Assembly: GCA_035646395.1 (NCBI GenBank)
Contig: DASRPK010000120.1
Coordinates: 1 to 64,000 of the forward strand
Direction: 5' to 3'
Length of the DNA: 64,000 nt
DNA from: JABWBJ01 sp035646395
GTDB taxonomy: Bacteria; Gemmatimonadota; Gemmatimonadetes; Gemmatimonadales; Gemmatimonadaceae
In this document: positions 50,489-57,756 of the stretch, piece after piece
Numbering within the stretch: position 1 is the stretch's first letter
Layout: each line of letters starts with the position of its first letter
The notes under the pieces: generated by a model
What the model was told of the DNA's origin: nothing
Databases searched by the model: none
What the model saw: only the letters and a program-made list of their open reading frames with translations
Program-made: the position numbers and the translations under genes

Positions 50489-51730
50489 ATGCGCCTTATG
50501 CTTCTCTCATCGCGCCGGATCGCGGTCTCGGGGTTCGCCGCCCTGACCCTTGCCGGCTGCAGCCTGGACGTCACCGATCCGTCCGTCGTGGACGCGTCGA
50601 CGATCGACCCCATTGCCGACGCGCGTGTCTTCTCGTTGTCGGCACAGCAAAATTTCTATGTTGCCTACGCATCGTTGATCAACTCAACGGCGGTGTACTC
50701 GAATGAGACATGGTCGGGAGCGGTGCGGCCCGAGACTAATGACTTCGGGCGTCACGTCGTCGTTGATGTAAACGTCGACCTGAGCGGATCGTTCTGGGCC
50801 CCGATGCAGGTGGTCATTGGCACCAACGATAAGGTCGTCGAGGTGCTGAGGGAGACGCCCACATTCAACACCGACATCAACGTCGCCCGTGCATCTCTCT
50901 GGTCCGGACTGGCGATCGAGCACCTGGCCGAGATTTTCTGTGAAGGCGTGCTCCACGTCGGGCCGCCGCTCACCCAGGCGCAGATGCTCGATTCGGCGAT
51001 CGTCCGGCTGCAGCTGGCGGCGACCATCGCCGGTGCGCTCACCGGCGCCGAGGCAACCCGGATTCTCAACACTGCGCGCGTCGGCCTTGCTCGCGCGTAT
51101 CTCACAAAGGGTGACAACCAGGCCGCAATAGCGGCAGCGGCGCAGGTCCCCGCCACGTTCGTGGCCTCCACCGTACACGTTGACGATGCGCAGGCCCGGG
51201 CACGCCTGAGCAATGGCGTGTACATCACCTCTCAGGGCACCACGCAGATCGTGGCCGGCCTCTATCGCGCCCTGGGCGATCCTCGGGTCACGTTCGTGGA
51301 TGCGGGCATCAACGCGCAGGACGCGACCAATCGACTCTTCCGGCAGACGAAATACACGAGCTTTACCGCTCCTATCCGCATCGCGTCGGGACTCGAGGCT
51401 CGATACATCTCCGCCGAGGCGCAACTCGAAGCCAGCGGAAATACCGCGCCCGCGCTCGCGCTGATCGCCGAGCGACGCACGGCGGGTTCGCAGCCCCCAT
51501 TCACGGGGACGACCGTGGCAGCCGTGCTGGCGGAGCTCATGGACCAGCGGGCACGGGACTTCTGGCTCGAGGCACGGCACCTCGGAGACATCTTGCGGAA
51601 TCCGACCGCAGCGGCGCTGGTGCCGCCGGCAGGATCACCGTTCTACAAACCCGCGCTCGGCAACTTTCTGCCCATCGCTTGTCTGCCAATTCCGTTTGCC
51701 GAGAAGGCGAACAATCCCAACTTCCCATAA
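50489..51730 (+). CDS. SusD/RagB-family ligand-binding lipoprotein
   Basis: 413 residues. The signal MRLMLLSSRRIAVSGFAALTLAGC ends in a lipobox Cys, followed by SLDVTDPSVV as in SusD-like proteins of Gemmatimonadota. Helical TPR-like segments run through the middle (ILNTARVGLARAYLTKGDNQAAIAAA), and the C-terminal part has the familiar EARYISAEAQLEASGNTAPALALIAERR and DQRARDFWLEARHLGDILR. It forms the lid over the SusC barrel. Eight bases separate it from the SusC stop, with GAGGACGATC as ribosome-binding site. Confidence 0.9.
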   Translation: MRLMLLSSRRIAVSGFAALTLAGCSLDVTDPSVVDASTIDPIADARVFSLSAQQNFYVAYASLINSTAVYSNETWSGAVRPETNDFGRHVVVDVNVDLSGSFWAPMQVVIGTNDKVVEVLRETPTFNTDINVARASLWSGLAIEHLAEIFCEGVLHVGPPLTQAQMLDSAIVRLQLAATIAGALTGAEATRILNTARVGLARAYLTKGDNQAAIAAAAQVPATFVASTVHVDDAQARARLSNGVYITSQGTTQIVAGLYRALGDPRVTFVDAGINAQDATNRLFRQTKYTSFTAPIRIASGLEARYISAEAQLEASGNTAPALALIAERRTAGSQPPFTGTTVAAVLAELMDQRARDFWLEARHLGDILRNPTAAALVPPAGSPFYKPALGNFLPIACLPIPFAEKANNPNFP

Positions 51731-51746
51731 TGCAGGTGACGTGGAC

Positions 51747-52490
51747 ATGGATTCGCGAGACAAGGACCTGCGCTTCCTCAAGCGTTATGCGTTAGGCTCG
51801 ACTACCCTCGTCGTCATCCTGGCGCTCAGCGCATTCATTCAACAGCCGGAGAAGCAGCGATTCACCGAGATCGACGTCGAGCGGCTGAATATCATCGAGC
51901 CCGATGGGAAGCTCCGGATGGTATTCGCCAACCGGCCGCGCTCGATCGGGCCGATCTACAAGGGCAAGCCGTTCGCCTACGAGGGCGGCACGCGTCCGGG
52001 CATCATCTTCTTCAACGATGAGGGGACCGAAAATGGCGGCCTGACGTTACGCGGCAGCCGCAAGGCGGACGGGACGTACGAAGCGGGCACGCACATGTCG
52101 TTCGACCAGTTCGACCAGGACCAGATCGTCGTCCTGAATTACACCGACAACAACGGTTCGCGGTCGGCGGGGCTTTCGTTCAGCGACCGCTGGGACAAGC
52201 CAATCATCGAATTCTCGAATCAGCTTGATTCGGTGAGGGCGTTGCCGGATGGACCGGCGAAGACCGAGGCGTTGCGTCGCCTGAGCGCACCAATCCAGAA
52301 CGGCGTGGTAGCCGCCGCGCCGCGCGTGTACATCGGCCGTGACCGGAGCAAGGCCGCGCTGTTGAGGCTCCACGATCCCATGGGTCGAACGCGTCTGCTA
52401 CTGAGTGTCGACTCGCTCGGTGTACCCAAGCTCCAGTTTTTCGATGACTCGGGGCGAGTGACCGCGACGCTCCCGGAGGTTCGTCGGTAG
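51747..52490 (+). CDS. Signal-anchored protein of unknown function after the SusCD pair
   Basis: 247 residues from the ATG at 51747; a GTG two codons earlier is possible. One membrane helix (~14-32) follows a charged N-terminus. The outer part is a beta-rich domain with repeated statements (DVERLNIIEPDGKLRMVFANR, RPGIIFFNDEGTENGGLTLRG, SFDQFDQDQIVVLNYTDNNGS, APRVYIGRDRSKAALLRLHDPMGRTRLLLSVD). This looks like a beta-helix or propeller-like repeat fold, common but unnamed in these phyla. It starts 16 bp after susD and is probably co-transcribed with it. Confidence 0.72.
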   Translation: MDSRDKDLRFLKRYALGSTTLVVILALSAFIQQPEKQRFTEIDVERLNIIEPDGKLRMVFANRPRSIGPIYKGKPFAYEGGTRPGIIFFNDEGTENGGLTLRGSRKADGTYEAGTHMSFDQFDQDQIVVLNYTDNNGSRSAGLSFSDRWDKPIIEFSNQLDSVRALPDGPAKTEALRRLSAPIQNGVVAAAPRVYIGRDRSKAALLRLHDPMGRTRLLLSVDSLGVPKLQFFDDSGRVTATLPEVRR

Positions 52491-52553
52491 CACGGCAGCG
52501 CAACGGGCCCTGCAACGCGGAGGCGTCATCGAAGTTGCTGGGTAACAGAATTC

Positions 52554-54788
52554 ATGGCGCTCGACGAATACCGGCGAAAACGAGACTTCCGGAAAAGCCC
52601 GGAGCCTCAAGGAAAAAGCGGTACGACTCGTGCGTACAAACCGCTGCGCTTCGTCGTGCAGAAGCACGCGGCGACGCGACTGCACTACGACTTCCGACTC
52701 GAGCTCGACGGCGTCCTCAAGAGCTGGGCGGTTCCGAAAGGGCCAAGCCTGGTCGCTGGTGAACGCCGACTGGCCGCGCAGACCGAAGATCATCCGATCG
52801 AGTATGCGGACTTCGAGGGTGTTATCCCCGCTGGAGAATACGGGGGCGGCCCGGTGATCGTCTGGGATCGCGGAACGTGGGCGCCGATTGGCGACCCTCG
52901 CGCCGGTCTCGAAAAAGGAGATCTCTCGTTCGTCCTCGCCGGTGAAAAGCTTCGCGGACGTTGGCATCTGGCGCGGATGCGCGCACGGTCCGGCGATCGC
53001 GGTAAAGCGAGCTGGCTCCTGATCAAAGGACGTGACGGCGACGCACGCGGCGCCGACGCGCCGTCAATTGTCGACACAGCGCCGCTCAGCGTCCTGAGTG
53101 GCCGCGACATCGCGGCCGTGAAGCGCGCCTCGGATCGCGTGTGGTCGAGCAAGCACGGCGAGCGCAATGCACCGACGATCGCCGCGCCCGGCGACCCATC
53201 AGGCGTCGCTGGAGCGAAACAAGGTGCACTTCCGGAACGGTTGGAGCCACAGCTGGCCACGCTGGTCGACGTCGTACCCGCGGGCGAGGCATGGCTCCAT
53301 GAGCTCAAGCTCGATGGACACCGCGTCGGTGGCCGTGTGGAAGCCGGAACCGCACGACTGCTGACACCCGGCGGAGAGGACTGTACCGAACGCTTCGCGT
53401 CGCTCGCCGAAGCACTCGAGTCACTGCCGTTGGGGACGGCGTGGGTGGACGGCGAGGTCGTCGTGCTCGACGAGCATGGGCGCAGCGACGTCGAACGCCT
53501 CCAGCGGGTGTTAGGCGGCGAGCGTGGTCCCTTGCAGCTGTTCCTGTTCGATCTGCTGTATCTCGATGGCTTCGACTTGCGGCGTGTCCGGCTGGAGGAC
53601 CGGAAGCGGCTGCTGCGTGAGCGCATGATCGGTGCCGCGAGCAGTGCGCCGCTGCGTCTCAACGATCATGTACGCGGTCGGGGCAAGGAGATATATGCCG
53701 CGGCGTGCCAGCGAGGTGTGGGAGGAGTCATCAGCAAGCGCGCCGACGCGCCCTCCCAGCCGGGGCGGTCTCGCAGCTGGGTCGAAGTCAGGTGCACACC
53801 TCAGGGAAACGGGGACGGGACGCCGAACGATGTGTGGTTCGACGCGGACACGCCTGCGGCGCGCGAGGCCAGGTCGGCGGTCGCATCGAGTGCCACATCG
53901 CTCTCCACATCCGAGGTCGCCGGCGTACGCCTTTCGACCCCTGACCGTGTGTACTATCCCGACGACGGCATCACCAAGCGCGAGCTCGCTGACTACTGGG
54001 AAGCCGTCGCCGACCGCGCGCTGCCGCTGCTGGCACGGCGGCCGCTCAGCATGGTCCGATGCCCTGAGTCCATCGCGGAGTGCTTCTATCAGAAGCGCGT
54101 GAGCGAGAGCATCCCCGACAGCGTCCCGCGCGTCGTCGTGAAATCGGGCCGGGAACCCTATGCGATGGTGGATGATCTGCGGTCGCTGATTTCACTCGTG
54201 CAAGTTGGGGTGCTCGAGTTCCATGTGTGGGGCGCACGCGCCGACCGTCTCGACCGGCCCGATCTGGTTGTATTCGACCTCGATCCTGATCCCGAGTTGC
54301 CGTGGCGCAGCACGGCTGAAACCGCCGTGCTCCTGCGCGAATTGCTCAATGAGCTCGGGCTCGTTTCTTTCGTGCGTAGTACGGGAGGTAAGGGGCTTCA
54401 TGTCGTGGCGCCACTGGAGCGTCGTGCAACATGGGACGAAGTAAAGGGCTTCTCACATGCGCTCGCGCAACAGTTCGCGCGCACCGCGCCAGCCCGCTTC
54501 ACGACAACCGTGACGAAGTCGAGGCGTAAGGGGAAGATCCTCATCGACTACCTCCGTAACGACCCGGAGTCGACGGCCATCGCGACCTGGTCACCGCGGG
54601 CACGCGCGGGTGCGCCAGTCGCGGCGGCGCTCGCCTGGGCAGAGCTCGACGCAGACGAGCGCCCGGAAATCACGGTGCGTGACGCACACGCGCGCCTGAT
54701 GCGGCCCGATCCGTGGAGTGAGTTCGACAACGCGCGGCGACCGCTCACGCGCGCCATGCAACGACGCGTCGGGACGGCCACCAGGTAG
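52554..54788 (+). CDS. ligD: Multidomain DNA repair protein LigD with shortened ligase domain
   Basis: 744 residues in the order phosphoesterase, ligase, polymerase. PE domain (~30-165): KHAATRLHYDFRLEL with H38, H44 and D46. Ligase nucleotidyltransferase (~230-415): HELKLDGHR with Lys252, LFDLLYLDG (331-339). Motif IV reads GGVISKRAD where EG(L/V)xxKR is usual, motif V reads WVEVRC in place of W(L/I)KxKC, and the OB-fold that should follow is missing. Polymerase (~455-735): FDLDPD (574-579), STGGKGLHVVAP, KILIDYLRND. LigD joins ends in non-homologous end joining with Ku; no Ku gene is in the window. End trimming and fill-in should be possible, but sealing looks doubtful. Typical homologues are ~100 residues longer. 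Confidence 0.92.
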   Translation: MALDEYRRKRDFRKSPEPQGKSGTTRAYKPLRFVVQKHAATRLHYDFRLELDGVLKSWAVPKGPSLVAGERRLAAQTEDHPIEYADFEGVIPAGEYGGGPVIVWDRGTWAPIGDPRAGLEKGDLSFVLAGEKLRGRWHLARMRARSGDRGKASWLLIKGRDGDARGADAPSIVDTAPLSVLSGRDIAAVKRASDRVWSSKHGERNAPTIAAPGDPSGVAGAKQGALPERLEPQLATLVDVVPAGEAWLHELKLDGHRVGGRVEAGTARLLTPGGEDCTERFASLAEALESLPLGTAWVDGEVVVLDEHGRSDVERLQRVLGGERGPLQLFLFDLLYLDGFDLRRVRLEDRKRLLRERMIGAASSAPLRLNDHVRGRGKEIYAAACQRGVGGVISKRADAPSQPGRSRSWVEVRCTPQGNGDGTPNDVWFDADTPAAREARSAVASSATSLSTSEVAGVRLSTPDRVYYPDDGITKRELADYWEAVADRALPLLARRPLSMVRCPESIAECFYQKRVSESIPDSVPRVVVKSGREPYAMVDDLRSLISLVQVGVLEFHVWGARADRLDRPDLVVFDLDPDPELPWRSTAETAVLLRELLNELGLVSFVRSTGGKGLHVVAPLERRATWDEVKGFSHALAQQFARTAPARFTTTVTKSRRKGKILIDYLRNDPESTAIATWSPRARAGAPVAAALAWAELDADERPEITVRDAHARLMRPDPWSEFDNARRPLTRAMQRRVGTATR

Positions 54789-54875
54789 AAATTGATGACT
54801 TCGCCCTTCCCGTTCGCTCATCCGCCAGCGTTATGCCGACGGATGAGTTACTGCGGAGAGTGTGACCTCTTTTCG

Positions 54876-54899
54876 CTCTCCGGGTAAGCGAACGGAGAG
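54876..54899 (+). terminator. Hairpin downstream of ligD
   Basis: CTCTCCG (54876-54882) pairs with CGGAGAG (54893-54899) around 10 nt. A second GGAGAG upstream (54855-54860) offers an alternative fold. There is no T-tract, so termination is uncertain. Confidence 0.4.
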
Positions 54900-54986
54900 A
54901 ATCGACGTCGACCGAAACCGGTTTTCACTGATCGTGTCCGTTTCCGGCAACGATCGTGTCCTCAGAGCCCTCGTCGGAGGTCGCAC

Positions 54987-55556
54987 ATGCGAACATACCT
55001 AACGATAGCCGCCAGCGTAACGATCCTCGCAGCCTGCACCGCGCGTGACGACGCCACCAATGACACGGCGACAACGGATAGCCCGGCAACGGCGGCGGCA
55101 CCGGACCCCTCCGTGACAGCGACGATGCGCGACGCATCAGGGCGCGACCTGGGAACGCTGACGCTCACTGATGCGGGTGGTGGGATTTCGATATCCGGCA
55201 CCTTGCGAGGGCTGCCGCCGGGCGAGCACGGCATGCACATCCATATGGCTGGTCGGTGTGACGCGCCGACGTTCGAATCGGCTGGAGAGCACTGGAATCC
55301 CACCACGCGCCAGCACGGTGCCGACAATCCCCAGGGACCGCACCTCGGCGACCTGCCTAACGTGAACGTCGGCACCGATAGTACGGCAACCGTTCAGGCC
55401 ACCACGGCCGGCGGGTCCCTCCGTGGACCGACAAACATGTTGCTCGATGCCGACGGCGGTGCCGTGATCATCCACACGTCACGCGACGACCTCAAGACAG
55501 ATCCCTCTGGTGGCTCCGGCACGCCGATAGCATGTGCAGCGGTCTCGAGCCAGTAA
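54987..55556 (+). CDS. sodC: Cu/Zn superoxide dismutase, lipoprotein form
   Basis: 189 residues. The signal MRTYLTIAASVTILAACTA ends in a lipobox (LAAC), followed by a Thr/Ala-rich linker to ~45. The SodC fold has its ligands: GEHGMHIHMAGRC (two Cu His and a disulphide Cys), a His in GEHWNP/RQHG, GPHLGDLPN (Zn His and Asp region), VIIHTSRDD (Cu His) and a terminal TPIACAAV (second Cys). It dismutates superoxide at the envelope. The active-site Arg usually found before the last Cys is not evident. GGAGG at 54976-54980 fixes the start. A strong terminator follows. Confidence 0.9.
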   Translation: MRTYLTIAASVTILAACTARDDATNDTATTDSPATAAAPDPSVTATMRDASGRDLGTLTLTDAGGGISISGTLRGLPPGEHGMHIHMAGRCDAPTFESAGEHWNPTTRQHGADNPQGPHLGDLPNVNVGTDSTATVQATTAGGSLRGPTNMLLDADGGAVIIHTSRDDLKTDPSGGSGTPIACAAVSSQ

Positions 55557-55565
55557 GATGAAGAG

Positions 55566-55594
55566 TGCCACCGGCGACGGCCGGTGGCATTTTT
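55566..55594. terminator. Intrinsic terminator after sodC
   Basis: A perfect 9-bp stem TGCCACCGG / CCGGTGGCA with a 6-nt loop, followed by five T. It probably also serves the converging cytochrome gene. Confidence 0.93.
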
Positions 55595-55622
55595 CTTCGA
55601 CCAGGTCGGTGCCGGACTCAAC

Positions 55623-56888
55623 TCACAGCGACTTGAGATACTCGACCAGGTCCCGCTTCTGTTGGTCGGTGAGCGCAAGGTTACGGACCCTGTTGTAGTG
55701 ATCGACGACGCCGACGAGCGTGGCGGCACTCCCGTCATGGAAATATGGGGCGTGCTGCCACAGCGCGCGAAGCGGCGTTGTGCGATACGCTTTCTGCGTG
55801 GTTCGAGCTGCATAACGGGGGTCCATGCCTGTCTCGGCTGGCGTGTGGAGTCTTTCCGAGTTCACGTCGGTGAACAGCGCACCAGCGTGACACGACGCGC
55901 AACGCGCGGCACCATTGAACACCTGACGCCCACGCTCCGCGGCTGTCACATCGAACGATCCTGGTGGTGGGGGTGGTTTCTGGAGACTGAACTGGTACTG
56001 GCTGAGGGCGGGCAACTTCGATGTCACCAGGTCGGGTGTCTGGACGATGTTCACCCCGAGTCGCGGGTCCGAGAAATTTCCGCGCCCGTGCATTTGTGTG
56101 ACGGCAACGTACGCGTTCCAGTAGGACACCGGACCTTCAGCAGTAAACGTTTCCTTGTCGACGCCCCTGAGACCGTATGCTGGCGGAAGCACCAGCGGTG
56201 TGCTTAGGCCGTCAAAGTTGAAACGCGGATCGTATCGTCCCGGACCCCATGAGTTGTAGACTGCTTTCTGTGCAGCCGTGAGGACGGGAGAAAGCGCGAT
56301 GATGGCTCCAGGATTGAGCGTTGTGTTCGCCCATCCATCCAGCCGCTTGCCAATTCCTGGCGCAAATGAGTTGTCGACCGTGGAATGGCAAAGCGCGCAG
56401 GTGATACCAACGCGAACCAATCTCTCGGTACCGCCGACAGTTTGAACGTCGCCCTTTACACCAACAACCGCGTTCAATTTGAGCAGGGCCAGCGTCGTCG
56501 TCGTGCTGTTGAGATCGACCTGCCCCGCGGCGAGCGCTGTCTTGATCTCCGACGGCAGAGCGTCGCTATCGACCTTGAGGCCGACGGAGAGCGCAACCGC
56601 GGGCGTCACGGCCTGTTGAATGACTTCGTGCATGCGCAGCGTGTCGGTCCAGAACTGCTCATCGCCGAATGTGTCGAAGCGGAAGATCTCCTTCCCTTCG
56701 GCAACAAGTGCGGGGTCGAGCTCTTCACCGTCTGGCCCGGCCGATTCGTCGCTATCGCATGACATGAGCATGGCGATGCTCAACGCGGCGCTGATGGACA
56801 TCAGGATTGCGCCGTAAGATCGCCGCCTTGTCACGGAGAAGAAATCATGCAAGCCGACGTCTCGAACCTTCCTTGAGGCCCTGCGCAT
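55623..56888 (-). CDS. Di-haem c-type cytochrome lipoprotein (MauG/CCP-like)
   Basis: 421 residues from the ATG at 56888 (GGAG six bases upstream); an in-frame start at 56915 is less likely. After a signal with a lipobox-like Cys (~44, AMLMSC) there are two haem sites: CALCH (~164-168) and CASCH (~330-334). The C-terminal part (YRTTPLRALWQHAPYFHDGSAATLVGVVDHYN) is the usual end of MauG/di-haem peroxidase-like cytochromes, where FHDGSxxTL supplies a Met/His environment. It should carry out periplasmic electron transfer or peroxide reduction. It is divergent from a PAS-LuxR regulator, a candidate controller. Confidence 0.85.
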   Translation of the reverse strand: MRRASRKVRDVGLHDFFSVTRRRSYGAILMSISAALSIAMLMSCDSDESAGPDGEELDPALVAEGKEIFRFDTFGDEQFWTDTLRMHEVIQQAVTPAVALSVGLKVDSDALPSEIKTALAAGQVDLNSTTTTLALLKLNAVVGVKGDVQTVGGTERLVRVGITCALCHSTVDNSFAPGIGKRLDGWANTTLNPGAIIALSPVLTAAQKAVYNSWGPGRYDPRFNFDGLSTPLVLPPAYGLRGVDKETFTAEGPVSYWNAYVAVTQMHGRGNFSDPRLGVNIVQTPDLVTSKLPALSQYQFSLQKPPPPPGSFDVTAAERGRQVFNGAARCASCHAGALFTDVNSERLHTPAETGMDPRYAARTTQKAYRTTPLRALWQHAPYFHDGSAATLVGVVDHYNRVRNLALTDQQKRDLVEYLKSL

Positions 56889-57058
56889 GTCTATCTCCGT
56901 GATGGTTGCAGACAACGTGTCCCTTTTCGACTAGAGTAGACAATGACGCGCCTGTACCGTGGGCCAAGACGTTTGTACTGACGGTGTCCTTTGAATCGGT
57001 CTGGCAGGTGTCTAGCTGAACCTCTTATGCTTACCAGGTTCAACCGACAACGAGGCCA

Positions 57059-57697
57059 ATGGTCGAATCGGAACTATTCGCGCTACTCGAACAGACCGCA
57101 GATGCCACGTATACCATTACTGGCAACGGGGAGATTTGCTCGTGGAATTCGGCCGCGCAGCAGCTGTTTGGCTACGCGGAGAGCGAGGTGCTCGGCCGAA
57201 ATATTGAAGAGATACTTGAGCCGGACGCTGAGAGTCGGTCGACGAGCGGTTCGTCATTACGAGACATGGCGGAACCGATTCCAGACTTTGATCGGGAAGT
57301 TCAGGTCAGATCAGGAAAGCGAGTATGGGTGAATATCTCGACCATTGTTTTCCGAAACGAACGAACAGGACGTCGGCTTGTCGTGCAACTGTTGCGCGAT
57401 ATCGATCATCAGCGACGCAACGAGGAGCTAGTCAACAATCTGGTGGAGTCCGCGCGACGGCTTCTTGAGTCCGCGCACGATCCATCGCATCACGCGACGG
57501 TCGAGCCGCTTTCGGAGAAGGAGCTCCGAATCCTCAAACTGTTTGCCGAGGGTTGCGCGTCAGGTGTAATTGCGAAGAAGCTGCGTATTTCGCCGCAGAC
57601 TCTCCGCAATCACCTGCACCACATCAATCGCAAGCTTCGGACTCACAACCGCCTCGAGGCAGTCACCCACGCGCAGCGGCGGGGGCTGATTGATTAA
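57059..57697 (+). CDS. PAS-domain LuxR-family transcriptional regulator
   Basis: 212 residues. The PAS fold (~1-118) reads FALLEQTADATYTITGNGEICSWNSAAQQLFGYAESEVLGRNI and continues to VWVNISTIVFRNERTGRRLVVQLLRDI. A short coiled linker leads to a LuxR/GerE HTH (~150-212: LSEKELRILKLFAEGCASGVIAKKLRISPQTLRNHLHHINRKL). In the usual family motif the recognition helix has TVRNHL; here it is TLRNHL. It has no receiver domain, so the PAS domain is the sensor (redox, haem or small ligand). It is divergent from the cytochrome gene. ACGAGG precedes the ATG. Confidence 0.9.
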   Translation: MVESELFALLEQTADATYTITGNGEICSWNSAAQQLFGYAESEVLGRNIEEILEPDAESRSTSGSSLRDMAEPIPDFDREVQVRSGKRVWVNISTIVFRNERTGRRLVVQLLRDIDHQRRNEELVNNLVESARRLLESAHDPSHHATVEPLSEKELRILKLFAEGCASGVIAKKLRISPQTLRNHLHHINRKLRTHNRLEAVTHAQRRGLID

Positions 57698-57756
57698 TCG
57701 GGGTAGTCAAGCCTCGAGCCAAACGCGCTCCAAGGTACGGCGTCGTGTCTCACGGT

